Shown one piece after another: positions 1-9,082 of a stretch of DNA of 64,000 nucleotides (position 1 is the first letter of the stretch; each line of letters opens with the position of its first letter). The position numbers and the translations under genes were made by a program. Source of the stretch: JACDAE01 sp963744875 (GTDB lineage: Bacteria; Chloroflexota; Ktedonobacteria; Ktedonobacterales; Ktedonobacteraceae); the NCBI GenBank assembly GCA_963744875.1, contig CAVUVQ010000043.1, forward strand, positions 42,600 through 106,599. Direction: 5' to 3'. A model generated the notes under the pieces. That model was given only the letters and a program-made list of their open reading frames with translations, had not been told where the DNA came from and did not search any database.

Positions 1-1600
1 CATTCGCTGTTGTCGGCATTTCTTCTAGAAACATAATCATGGAAGGAACCATATACGCAGGCAAACGTAGCTGCATGTGCCTTTGCAGTTCTGCTACGGT
101 TATATGTATTCCCTTATGAAAAGTGACATATGCTACAAGACGTTTATCGCCAGACCCATCCTCTTGAGCCACAACCACCGCTTCCCGTATGGCCGGGTGG
201 CTGCTTAATACAACCTCTATTTCGCTTAATTCAATGCGATAACCACGAATTTTGACCTGTTGGTCAACACGTCCAACAAAATCGATCCGACCATCGGGCC
301 GATAACGAACCAGATCTCCAGTTTTGTAGAGGCGTGCGTCTGCCTCAGTGCTAAAGGGATGGCGAATGAACTTCTCGGCGGTAAGTTCAGGGCGATTGAG
401 ATATCCTTTGGCAAGGCCATTGCCTCCGATATACATTTCGCCAATTTCGCCGATAGGAACCTGCTGCAGGTGTTCATCAAGAATATAGATCTGTGTATTA
501 GCAATCGGGCGGCCGATGGATGGGAGGCCGCTTTCAAGTCCACTTTGCGGAACGCGCTCATAAGAGGAGACAACCGTTGCTTCTGTTGGTCCATAGTTAT
601 TGATCAACGTAAAGGGAAGTGTAGAAGGTGCATAATGGTGTAGCGTATCGCCTCCTGTGAGCAAAAAGCGCAGCGATGTGGTTGCAGGCCATTCAAGTGC
701 AATGAGACCTTCCGCCATAATAGTAGGCAGAACGGTCAAGGTAATGGTGTTATTTACCAGCCAGTCGCGCATTGCTGCGGGAATGCTGCGAATAGTATTG
801 TCGATAATATGGACGCTCGCTCCAACAGTAAGTGGAGGCCAGAGTTCTTTTGTTGTCACATCAAAGGCAGGGCTGGCGAATTGGGTAGTACGATCAGTGG
901 CAGTCAACCCAAATGCTTCCCGATACCAGAACACGAGGTTAAGCATACTGCGGTGCAAAATCTGCACTCCTTTAGGTTGGCCTGTAGAACCTGATGTGTA
1001 GATGACATAAGCGATATTATCGACAGTGATAGTGGAAGAAGGGTTGGCCTGACTTTCTTGTGCCAACAATGCTGCATCACTATCTAAGAAGATCATCTTG
1101 ATCCCTTCTGCAGGAAAAATGCCCGCCATGGATTCCTTCGTCACCAATACAGAGATTGCTGTATCCTTTAACATAAAGCTAATACGCTCTGTAGGGTAAG
1201 TTGGATCAATGGGAACATATGCGCCACCAGCCTTCAAAATGGCGAGCATCCCTATAACCAGAGAGATGGAACGCTCTAAGCAGATGCCCACAAGTGTATC
1301 TGGTCCTACTCCATAAGCTTTTAGAGCGTGAGCTAATTGGTTTGCTTGTTGATTAAGTGCTTTGTATGTGAGTTGCTGATCACCCATAATGACGGCTAGA
1401 GCGTCAGGCGTCGTAGCAGCCTGTCGCTCTATCAACTGTGGAATACATAGGTCTTGAGGAAAAATTTGCTCAGTGGCGTTCCATGTCGTCAGTTGTTGTT
1501 GTGCAATGTCTGTCAAGGATAGTTGATCATCCTGTAACACTTCCATTGCAGATTGCTGCTGAAAAGCAGCACGGACAAAGCTCTTTAGCGTTTTGATCAT
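1..1600 (-). CDS. Nonribosomal peptide synthetase, adenylation domain (3' part beyond left edge)
   Basis: The frame is open from the ATG at 1600 to the window edge (533 codons). It encodes an amino-acid adenylation domain, which makes an aminoacyl-AMP for loading onto a carrier protein. Visible core motifs are A3 YTSGSTGQPKGV, A5 NNYGPTEATVV, A7 YKTGDLVRYRPDG and A8 GRVDQQVKIRGYRIEL. Only a short linker with the WNATEQ motif typical of C-A junctions precedes the domain and no condensation domain is seen, so it looks like a starter module. Carrier and later domains would lie left of the window. An in-frame TAG sits 30 bases upstream of the ATG with no other start between. The best Shine-Dalgarno (AGGAGAG, about 1618-1624) is instead spaced for an ATG at 1610 in another frame, so the start may hide a one-base frameshift. 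The amino acid activated was not predicted. Confidence 0.9.
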   Translation of the reverse strand, partial: MIKTLKSFVRAAFQQQSAMEVLQDDQLSLTDIAQQQLTTWNATEQIFPQDLCIPQLIERQAATTPDALAVIMGDQQLTYKALNQQANQLAHALKAYGVGPDTLVGICLERSISLVIGMLAILKAGGAYVPIDPTYPTERISFMLKDTAISVLVTKESMAGIFPAEGIKMIFLDSDAALLAQESQANPSSTITVDNIAYVIYTSGSTGQPKGVQILHRSMLNLVFWYREAFGLTATDRTTQFASPAFDVTTKELWPPLTVGASVHIIDNTIRSIPAAMRDWLVNNTITLTVLPTIMAEGLIALEWPATTSLRFLLTGGDTLHHYAPSTLPFTLINNYGPTEATVVSSYERVPQSGLESGLPSIGRPIANTQIYILDEHLQQVPIGEIGEMYIGGNGLAKGYLNRPELTAEKFIRHPFSTEADARLYKTGDLVRYRPDGRIDFVGRVDQQVKIRGYRIELSEIEVVLSSHPAIREAVVVAQEDGSGDKRLVAYVTFHKGIHITVAELQRHMQLRLPAYMVPSMIMFLEEMPTTAN

Positions 1601-2394
1601 TGTAAGGCATAGTAGTTCTCTCCTATTCTAACAGTGCATTAGATACGCACTCTCCCACTTAATCCACCACGCACGTCAGAAGCAAGAAGTATGTTCAATT
1701 GTCCTGGGTCATGAGTACGAGATGTTGTACTGCTATTTATGCTAAATGTGTAAACGTGTTATTTATTTTCTTTACTCTTTCTTCTCTCTAGCTAATGGCA
1801 TTTTTGGATTCAGAGAAGACGACAATAAATCTCTATATGTATTTATTCCCTATGCAAAAAGTACAAAATTATGCTTCAAATGTCAATGGTAGGAAAGGTG
1901 TTGATTTGGCGATAAATTGAACGTGTGGTTGAGAAATATTAACAAAATTTCTTTATAGCTATAATGAAGGTGGCTGAATAAACAATAATTGGTGCTATTT
2001 GGGAAATGAAACAGTGCTAATGCTATATAAAATGTGCATATTTTGTTTATTGTGGTTGAGAATCTTACACCCTGATATAAATATTTCTATCATGCCCTAT
2101 TGAAAGAAAGTCTGTATATATGGCAATAATGCTATACTCTGTAGGTGCGGAGCGTCTTCATATGATTTCCTAACCAATCGCTACACAGTTTAAGATAAAA
2201 TATATAGTTACATAACATGACTTGCATTTTTTCTTGATATAGGGTACCATTTTGTTCTATGAGAGACTGCTAGTGTAGTGCTTTCATAAAACAAAACGGC
2301 AAAAAGAAGAGCTTTTCCTCAATATTGAGAATAGAGAGCACCACCATCTTTTAGTGCTATAAAAGCTGGACTATGCCCAGGAGTCGACGAGAAG
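1601..2394. other. Intergenic region, AT-rich, no gene seen
   Basis: About 790 bases separate the divergently transcribed NRPS gene and the PrnB-like gene. The stretch is AT-rich, has stops in all frames and shows no RNA gene or long inverted repeat that I can recognise. It presumably holds the promoters of both flanking genes, but no convincing -35/-10 pair stands out. Confidence 0.5.
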
Positions 2395-3655
2395 GTGAAG
2401 ACCATTGTAGCGACTCCACAAAAAGATTTTTTTCAAAACCTACTGGGAGATGCATCGAAAATGGTTTATGTAAAGGCAGTGTCAAATGGCATTATGGATG
2501 GCAAATCTTCTCAATTATTGGAATGCTTACGACAGGAGCAAGCAATAAATCAGGCAATAGCTGATGATGATCCATTGGATGTGGATTCTTCTCTCCGCAT
2601 GCTTCCTATCCTCAATGAACAAAAAAACGTGACCCTCATAGGAGATGTCCTGGAACAGGTTATAATAAAAGCCCAGAATCAGAGCAAAGGAAACTTTATT
2701 CACTCCAGTGCTGCTATTAGAGATATCTGTATGTTTGCTGCCTCATTAATAAGTTATGGCATTGAACCAGACGAGCGCGTATCTGGCTTTAGCCAGACAC
2801 TAATGGACCTTTCTATCACCGCCAAAACGAGTCTTCCCAGAGATTCGTTCATCGATTACACTTCTCGCAACCCGCAAGGTGGAAGAGAACGACGTTTCAC
2901 CAGCCGACCTGAAGAAGGAATTTTTATCGATAGTTTGCGTCGTGGCATGGCTGCTCTTGATGCATGCCTGCAAGAACTGATGCAGGCATGCCGTTACTCT
3001 TTTGCACAGAAAGAGTTTGCTGAGCATTGTTATGCCTCTGCTCATAATTTCCAGATTATGATTGATGCAATCGTCCAGGTAAAAAGAGGCATCACTACTG
3101 AAGTTTTTACTCACTACATACGACCTTTTTTTGAGCCATTTCATGTTGAAGGGAGAGCATATAGCGCTCCCAGTGGCGCGGAGATGTCAATATTAAACAT
3201 AGATCTGATCATATGGGGGTCTGATTGTTACGATGAAATTTATATGCCCTATGTCCAGGCTAACATTATCCGTCTTCCCGTCGTATATCAGGAGATTTGT
3301 CGACTCTTTGTAGGAGGAAAATCGTTGGTCACACGATTACAGGAGATTGTTACTTCAGGACGATCTTTATGTAAGGATGAACGAGAATTCCACATATGCG
3401 TTACATTCTCTCTTGACAAAAATGTACTCCTTCCGTATGCCCCATTACAAAGTAGCTGAGGATAACGTCAAATTGCGCCTCAAGGAGACAGGAGGGGCAG
3501 AGGTGAAAGGGAGTAGTGGTTTTGGGATCGACGAGGTGAAGTATGTCCTGGATCAAACGATGAAAAGTCGCCAACTGCTATCACAGATCCTTACACTTGA
3601 AGACCCCATTCGGGTCCATCAGGAAGAGGCAAAGAGGATACAGGAGTCCGAGTGA
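2395..3655 (+). pseudogene. PrnB/IDO-superfamily heme-dioxygenase-like gene, frameshifted
   Basis: Two frames together make one protein of about 420 residues. The first frame runs from GTG 2395 to a stop at 3459. The second carries the C-terminal part to 3655, and the switch (one extra base) must lie at about 3345-3400. The C-terminal part has an arginine-His helix (FRMPHYKV) followed about 20 residues later by GSSGFG and an amphipathic helix. That order matches the proximal heme His and GTGG-type loop of indoleamine/tryptophan 2,3-dioxygenases and of monodechloroaminopyrrolnitrin synthase PrnB (DUF1864). The first frame has the FFEPFHVEG and PSGAEMS...WGSD blocks expected of the PrnB branch. 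If intact it would be a heme-dependent indole-modifying enzyme, possibly tied to the neighbouring NRPS. Family assignment is from motif memory, not a search. It may be a true pseudogene or a sequencing error. Confidence 0.55.
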
Positions 3656-3684
3656 TCGCGCCTATGGAATCGCTTCAGTCGCAA

Positions 3685-5556
3685 TCAGGACCAGATCTCT
3701 TCAGCCTGGTCTTGCACTTTGCGTGTATAGAGTCGGTAGTATGTGCCCCGACTTTTAAGAAGTTCTTCGTGTCTGCCTTGCTCAATGATACGGCCTTTTT
3801 CGATGACTACGATCTTGTCAGCGTTTTGTACTGTGGTCAGACGGTGTGCAATGACTATCGTTGTACGTTTGCGCATCAAGAGATCAAGAGCTTCCTGGAC
3901 CAGGCGTTCGCTTTCGTTGTCCAGGGAACTGGTAGCTTCGTCCAGGATAAGGATGCGTGGATTGCGTAGCAGTGCGCGTGCAATTGCTATACGTTGGCGC
4001 TGCCCGCCGGAGAGCTTGACGCCGCGTTCGCCAACCAGGGTGTCATAGCCCTGAGGCAATAGTTCAATAAACTCCTGCGCATTGGCGGCACGGGCGGCCT
4101 CTTCGATCTCGACCAGTGTTGCATCCAGGCGTCCGTAGGCGATATTCTCGCGTATTGTTGCACCAAAGAGTACTGGCTCCTGAAGCACAATGCCGATCTG
4201 TTCGCGTAAACTTTTGACCTGCACATGACGGATGTCATAGCCATCTACGGTAATGCGTCCCCCCTGGACATCAAAAAAGCGTGGAATCAGGTTGGCAATC
4301 GTCGTTTTGCCCGCGCCGCTTGGTCCAACCAGTGCTACAACCTTTCCTTGCTCAGCCTCAAATGTAAGATCATGCAATACCGGTGTTTGTGCATCATAAC
4401 CAAAGTGGACCTGCTCAAAGCGTACATTACCCTCAACTGGTGGTAAGGGGGATGCATCCGGTTCATCGGCGATCGTCACAGGCTGATCCAACAATTCAAA
4501 GACGCGTTCGGCAGCTCCCAACGCTGTCTGGAATTGAGCATACAGGTTACCAAGATTAATAAAGGGTTGCGAGAGGATACCAAAGTAGATCACAATGGTT
4601 GCCAGGATGCCGATGGTGAGACTTCCACTGAGGACTGCCGAGCCTGCATACCAGAGAAATACGGCGATGCCCGCAGAACTGATCAGGCCCGTCCCACCCT
4701 GGACGAGGCTTTGTAAGCGCGAACGCTTTCTCACAATGCCAAATTGTTGCCACGCAATGGTATTATAGCGCTCAATTTCGTAGTCCTCGCGCGTGAATGC
4801 TTTGACAATTTTAGCATTACTGATCGCTTCCTCCGAAGATGCCGTTGCTTCACTCAATTTCGTGAGTTCCTGTTTCGCAAATCTACGTAGTGAGCGACTG
4901 GCAATAATGGGAAGAAATGCAACTGGAAAGAGAATGAGGGCAGTAATCAGTAACGTCGGGCCGAACGAGATATTCGATGGCGCGAGTGGGACATTGATAT
5001 TGAACTGTCGCGCCGTCGCTAATATCGTGTTCGGACCCCCAATAATCACCGCCAGCCCGAGTACCAATGTGATCAAACTCTGTATGAAGCTGATGAGATT
5101 ATTGGTAATAGCGCCACGTATCAGGGATACATCATTGGTCAGGCGGCTCAATAATTCTCCTGTGCGGTTCTCCTGGAAAAAGCTCAATGGAAGCTTTTGT
5201 AGATGGCTGAACAGGCGTATGCGCAGTTCAATCACCACCTTTTCGCCGATATTGGTCATCCAGTAATTCTGTAAGAAGCTGATAAGGGCTTGCGCAACAC
5301 CCAGTCCAAGTAAGAGAAAAATAATGCTATGCAGCGCACTCACATTTTTGCTGATCGCACTATCGATAATCTGCCCCGTCAATGCTGGATAAGCAATGGT
5401 GAATGTGCTGGTGAGTGATGCTGCTAATAAAATAATGGCGAGCTGCCACCAGTAAGGGCGGGCCAGACTGAGAAGACGGCTAACGCGATAACGGGTGGGT
5501 TTAACTTTACTGTATGGGCGGTCGAGATCCTGTTTATTGCGACGTGATTCTTGCAC
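3685..5556 (-). CDS. ABC exporter, fused membrane and ATPase domains
   Basis: 623-residue type IV (MsbA/BmrA-like) ABC half-transporter; two copies would form a drug or lipid exporter in the cytoplasmic membrane. The N-terminal half has about six hydrophobic segments and an ENRTGELLSRLTNDV motif. The ATPase half has Walker A GPSGAGKTT, the ABC signature LSGGQRQRIAIARALL, Walker B RILILDEATSSLD with the catalytic Glu, and the switch His in IVIAHRLTT. The start is a GTG at 5556 preceded by GAGGAG at a 6-base spacing. It converges on the PrnB-like gene with only 29 bases between. The substrate cannot be told from sequence. Confidence 0.93.
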   Translation of the reverse strand: MQESRRNKQDLDRPYSKVKPTRYRVSRLLSLARPYWWQLAIILLAASLTSTFTIAYPALTGQIIDSAISKNVSALHSIIFLLLGLGVAQALISFLQNYWMTNIGEKVVIELRIRLFSHLQKLPLSFFQENRTGELLSRLTNDVSLIRGAITNNLISFIQSLITLVLGLAVIIGGPNTILATARQFNINVPLAPSNISFGPTLLITALILFPVAFLPIIASRSLRRFAKQELTKLSEATASSEEAISNAKIVKAFTREDYEIERYNTIAWQQFGIVRKRSRLQSLVQGGTGLISSAGIAVFLWYAGSAVLSGSLTIGILATIVIYFGILSQPFINLGNLYAQFQTALGAAERVFELLDQPVTIADEPDASPLPPVEGNVRFEQVHFGYDAQTPVLHDLTFEAEQGKVVALVGPSGAGKTTIANLIPRFFDVQGGRITVDGYDIRHVQVKSLREQIGIVLQEPVLFGATIRENIAYGRLDATLVEIEEAARAANAQEFIELLPQGYDTLVGERGVKLSGGQRQRIAIARALLRNPRILILDEATSSLDNESERLVQEALDLLMRKRTTIVIAHRLTTVQNADKIVVIEKGRIIEQGRHEELLKSRGTYYRLYTRKVQDQAEEIWS

Positions 5557-5666
5557 GTGTAGCTCCTCATCGCTATTGTAGATGCGCTATTTACCTGATC
5601 ACTATGTGTTACGTTTTTTATTCTATGGGGTTGTAGATGAGGAGCAACGTTGTTATGGATTTATTC

Positions 5667-6051
5667 TTACATAGCCTCCAACCGCTTTTTCCGCTTCACC
5701 GCCTCGAAATAGTCAGGATCAAGCTCCAATGCGCGATTGATGGCGAGCAATGCCTCCTCTTTCTTACCCATAATACCAAGTACCCATGCCTTCCCATCCC
5801 ATGCGGGTACGGAGATTTCATCCAACCTCAGAGCTTCGTTAAAATCTGTTAGCGCCTCCTCGTAGCGTGCTATCATCGCCAGGCAGGTCCCTCGAACATA
5901 ATAAGCTTCGGGATTTGTTTCATCTAACTTAATGGCACGCTCTATTGCCGCTAACGCTTCAACATAACGGATAGAGTCGGATAGCTGCCGACTATAGGTG
6001 AGCCAGAAAAGTGCCTGTTGTTGACTGTATGTCTTGTTCGTTATTCGCCAT
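5667..6051 (-). pseudogene. Small tetratricopeptide-repeat protein, apparently frameshifted near its start
   Basis: The clear coding frame has three or more TPR units: ALAAIERAIKLDETNPEAYY, ALTDFNEALRLDEISVPAW and ALLAINRALELDPDYFEAV. An ATG at 5876 would drop the first repeat, which is still readable up to about 6040 with no start codon in that frame. An ATG at 6051, two bases after the stop of the upstream nucleotidyltransferase gene, begins the protein properly but in another frame. One extra base at about 6010-6045 reconciles them, giving a protein of about 127 residues. TPRs are protein-protein interaction scaffolds; no specific partner can be named. The close spacing suggests an operon with the gene upstream. 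Confidence 0.7.
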
Positions 6052-6053
6052 GC

Positions 6054-6728
6054 TCATTTCCCCTGTTGTTGCTGTTTGCGTTCCCACTCCGCCACAACGG
6101 CCTGATAAGCTTCCCAGGTATCTACATCATAACTTGCCACGGCATCACTTAGTTCGATGGTGCCCACCTCCTGCTTGTGGCGCTCAATGACGCTACGAGC
6201 GCCTTCGTCTCCACTGATTTGCAGGAGTTCGGGGAAGAGGCTGGCGTCGAATAAGACCGGGTTGCCGCGTTTGCCATTATATAATGGAGTGATAATACGT
6301 TTATCTGTAGTCTGCTTGTTAGTGATAAGTGCATCGATGATATGTGGCGTCATTAGCGGTTGATCCCCAAGCAGAATAATAACACCGTCAAGGGAATGGA
6401 ATACTGGCCCGTCTGTGTTCCTATTTTGTAGAAGTACCTGAAGCCCTGCCTGTAACGATGTGCTCATTCCCTGGCGATAGTGCGTATTTTCGATGCTGAT
6501 CACAGCAGGGGAGACAGTAAAGGTAGCTATGTGCGTCCGCACCTGCTCTGCCTGATGTCCTAGCACGATCACAATAGGACGTGCCTGTGAGGCGAGCGTT
6601 GCCGCAATGACATGCGCCAGGACAGGTCTATTTCCCAGCGGCAAGAGCAGCTTGTGGCGTCCAGCGCCCATGCGACTGGAGCTACCAGCGGCGAGAATGA
6701 TAGCCGCAAATGAATCAGATGTTGACAT
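6054..6728 (-). CDS. MocA/MobA-like nucleotidyltransferase
   Basis: About 224 residues, NTP-transferase fold. The N-terminal signature LAAGSSSRMGAGRHKLLLPL matches molybdenum-cofactor cytidylyltransferase (MocA) and related proteins, with a metal-binding GDQP (ILLGDQPLMTP) in the middle. MocA attaches CMP to molybdopterin for xanthine-dehydrogenase-family enzymes. No such oxidase genes are in the window, so the exact substrate is uncertain. The start at ATG 6728 is preferred because GAGG lies 8 bases upstream and the domain begins directly after it; a longer in-frame start at 6767 adds an unlikely leader. It is divergent from larE, sharing a control region that holds an inverted repeat. Confidence 0.82.
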   Translation of the reverse strand: MSTSDSFAAIILAAGSSSRMGAGRHKLLLPLGNRPVLAHVIAATLASQARPIVIVLGHQAEQVRTHIATFTVSPAVISIENTHYRQGMSTSLQAGLQVLLQNRNTDGPVFHSLDGVIILLGDQPLMTPHIIDALITNKQTTDKRIITPLYNGKRGNPVLFDASLFPELLQISGDEGARSVIERHKQEVGTIELSDAVASYDVDTWEAYQAVVAEWERKQQQQGK

Positions 6729-6750
6729 AAGATATGCCTCGTTTTCCGAT

Positions 6751-6786
6751 AAGTGTTGGGCAAGCACACGCCCCTACCCAACACTT
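6751..6786. promoter_or_regulatory. 10-bp inverted repeat between the nucleotidyltransferase gene and larE
   Basis: AAGTGTTGGG at 6751-6760 is perfectly repeated in inverse at 6777-6786. It sits directly upstream of the predicted larE -10 and of the divergent start at 6728. It could be an operator or an RNA hairpin. The loop carries GCCCCTACC, resembling the core of the long repeats elsewhere in the window. Confidence 0.45.
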
Positions 6787-6787
6787 A

Positions 6788-6796
6788 TGGTATAAT
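6788..6796 (+). promoter_or_regulatory. Extended -10 promoter for larE
   Basis: TGGTATAAT fits the extended -10 consensus (TGnTATAAT). No good -35 is present at the usual distance, as is common for extended -10 promoters. The implied leader is about 75 bases to the ATG at 6878. Confidence 0.5.
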
Positions 6797-6877
6797 AGCG
6801 ACCGTATGTCGATAGAGACTAATAAATGGATTGGGAGAAACCTGTCTACGTTTCATATCCCTGCCTGGAGTAACATA

Positions 6878-7756
6878 ATGCTTGAAACTACCAATGTCAA
6901 TAATGAAAATGTAGTGCTGGATGCCGAGATACAGGCAAAATATGAACGGCTGCAGGAGATTCTGCGCGAAATGGGATCGGTGCTTGTGGCTTATTCTGGG
7001 GGTGTTGATAGTGCGCTCTTGCTCAAAGTCGCCCATGATGTGTTGGGTGAGCGAGCCATGGGAGCACTTGCCTCGTCGGATGCCTATGCTCCTGAAGAGA
7101 CTTCTGAGGCTCTTGCCGTTGCGGCTCAGATGGGCATTCCTGTGTTGACATTGGAGACACATGAGCTAGAAGATGAGCGCTATGTTGTCAATAATATCAA
7201 TCGCTGCTATTTTTGTAAGACGGAACTCTTTACAGAATTAGAGCCACTGGCAAAGCAGCATAACCTCCTCCATATTGCGTATGGCGTGAATAAAGATGAT
7301 GATGGAGATTATCGTCCCGGACAACGTGCGGCGCATGAGTTTGCAGTACGTGGTCCCTTGAAGGAAGCTGGAATGGGCAAACACGAGATACGTACGGTTG
7401 CTCGTATGCTTGGTGTACCCGTATGGGATAAACCGGCGCTGGCCTGCTTCTCTTCGCGCATACCCTACGGAAGCAAGGTTGATGTGGCTTCATTGCAGAT
7501 GGTGTACAAAGCGGAGAAGTTGCTACATGAACTGGGTTTTCACCAGTTGCGTGTGCGTCATCACGATAAAGTTGCCCGCATTGAAGTGGAGCGTGCCGAG
7601 ATGCCGCGTCTGATCGAGGAAGAGATGAGTCGTCGCGTGACCGATGGACTACGCAAAATTGGCTATTCGTATGTGACTCTTGACCTTCTGGGCTATCGTA
7701 GCGGGAGCATGAACGAGGGCTTCTTTAAGAAGAAAAAGGCTATTGAGGCCCAATAA
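6878..7756 (+). CDS. larE: LarE-type ATP-dependent sulfurtransferase
   Basis: About 292 residues. PP-loop ATPase motif YSGGVDSALLL (residues 39-49) adenylates the target, as in the maturation of the nickel-pincer cofactor of lactate racemase. KPALACFSSRIPYG holds Cys190, which matches the sulfur-donating Cys of LarE. Cys110 and Cys113 (NRCYFCK) give three conserved-looking cysteines, compatible with the [4Fe-4S] LarE variant that is re-sulfurated rather than sacrificed; this is inference. Start ATG 6878 has GGAG 7 bases upstream. The cysteine-desulfurase gene follows 26 bases downstream, a fitting sulfur source. LarA, LarB and LarC are not in the window, so the final target is unknown. Confidence 0.85.
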   Translation: MLETTNVNNENVVLDAEIQAKYERLQEILREMGSVLVAYSGGVDSALLLKVAHDVLGERAMGALASSDAYAPEETSEALAVAAQMGIPVLTLETHELEDERYVVNNINRCYFCKTELFTELEPLAKQHNLLHIAYGVNKDDDGDYRPGQRAAHEFAVRGPLKEAGMGKHEIRTVARMLGVPVWDKPALACFSSRIPYGSKVDVASLQMVYKAEKLLHELGFHQLRVRHHDKVARIEVERAEMPRLIEEEMSRRVTDGLRKIGYSYVTLDLLGYRSGSMNEGFFKKKKAIEAQ

Positions 7757-7782
7757 GAAGCCAACAGGAACGGGATACTACC

Positions 7783-8935
7783 ATGTCTGAGCGCACCATT
7801 TATCTTGATCATGCCGCAACAACGCCCCTTGACCCGCGTGTTTTGGATGCAATGATCCCTTATCTTACAACGGAATACGGCAATGCCAGTAGCATCTACA
7901 CATTGGGACGCCATGCGATGCAGGCAATTGATCATGCCCGTGAGCAGGTGGCCGATGCTATTCATTGTCGCCCTACTGAGATCGCCTTTGTTGGGTGTGG
8001 CTCTGAAAGCGATAATCTGGCTATCAAGGGGATCGCCTATGCTGCACAGAAAAAAGGGAATCATCTGATAACTTCATCGATTGAGCATCATGCCGTATTG
8101 CATACCTGTCAGTATCTGGAGCGCTCCGGTTTCAAGACAACATATCTGCCCGTCGATGCATATGGCCGTGTTGACCCTGATGAGGTGGCACGTGCGATTA
8201 CCGATCAGACGATCCTCGTTTCGGTGATGTACGCGAACAACGAGGTCGGAACGATCGAGCCAATTGCTGAGATTGGGCGCATCTGTCGTGCCCGTAAAAT
8301 TCCTTTTCACGTTGATGCGGTACAGGCTGGTGGTGCTTTACCCATCGATGTTGCCGCGCTCAATGTTGATCTGCTCTCGCTCTCGGCACACAAATTCTAT
8401 GGACCCAAGGGCATGGGTATTCTCTATGTGCGTCAGGGTATGCGCATTCTCCCTCAACTACAGGGTGGCTCTCAGGAACGTGGTCGCCGCGCTGGAACCG
8501 AGGATGTCGCGGGTATCGTTGGAACAGCTACCGCTCTCACGCTGGCACAGGAAGAGATGGCCGAGGTAGCACCTCGTATCAAAGCTCTGCGTGATCGCTT
8601 GATCGAGGGCGTTCTGACAATTCCTGGAAGCCGTCTTGACAGGCCATCCTGGCGAGCGCTTGCCCAATAATGCCAGCTTCTGCTTTGAAGGTGTTGAAGG
8701 TGAATCGCTGCTACTTAGTCTAGACTTGCTTGGGATTGCGGCATCAAGCGGTTCAGCCTGTACCTCTGGTTCCGTTGATCCTTCGCATGTTCTGATCGCA
8801 ATGGGCATGCCTGCCGCGTGGTTGCGTGGTAGCTTACGCCTGACATTGGGAAAATCAAATACTCAGGCGGATGTTGATGCCATTCTCACTCATCTTCCTT
8901 CCATCGTCGAGAAAATCAGAGGACTTGGCTTGTAG
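7783..8935 (+). pseudogene. Cysteine desulfurase (NifS/IscS family), frameshifted
   Basis: Class-V PLP enzyme that frees sulfur from cysteine as an enzyme persulfide. The first frame (7783-8670) has the N-terminal YLDHAATTPLDPRVLDAM, the HVDAVQAGG block and the PLP lysine in SAHKFYGPKGMG. The second frame, to 8935, has the catalytic-Cys loop SSGSACTSGS. The join is at about 8637: CGTCTTGACAGG should read Arg-Leu-Thr-Gly, so one T appears extra. Restored length is about 383 residues, normal for the family. It lies 26 bases after larE, probably co-transcribed. The region on both sides of the lesion is perfectly conserved, which favours a sequencing error or a very recent mutation. Confidence 0.88.
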
Positions 8936-9082
8936 GTACATAGCTGGGAGCTTTGCCGATGGCTTGTTGTTCCTGGCCTCTTTTTGTGGTACAGTTGCTG
9001 CTATTGTAGGGTCAAGCGATATCGTTCAATCTCTTTAATGGACGGAGACCCATAAGAACTTCTCACTGCTAAAGGAAATGTT

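Noticed and set aside
260..1001. Plus-strand open frames inside the left NRPS region
   Set aside because: They lie antisense to the adenylation domain, which carries all expected motifs on the minus strand.
3345..3440. Programmed frameshift in the PrnB-like gene
   Set aside because: No slippery heptamer or stop-coupled signal at the switch, and many other genes in the window have similar one-base changes.
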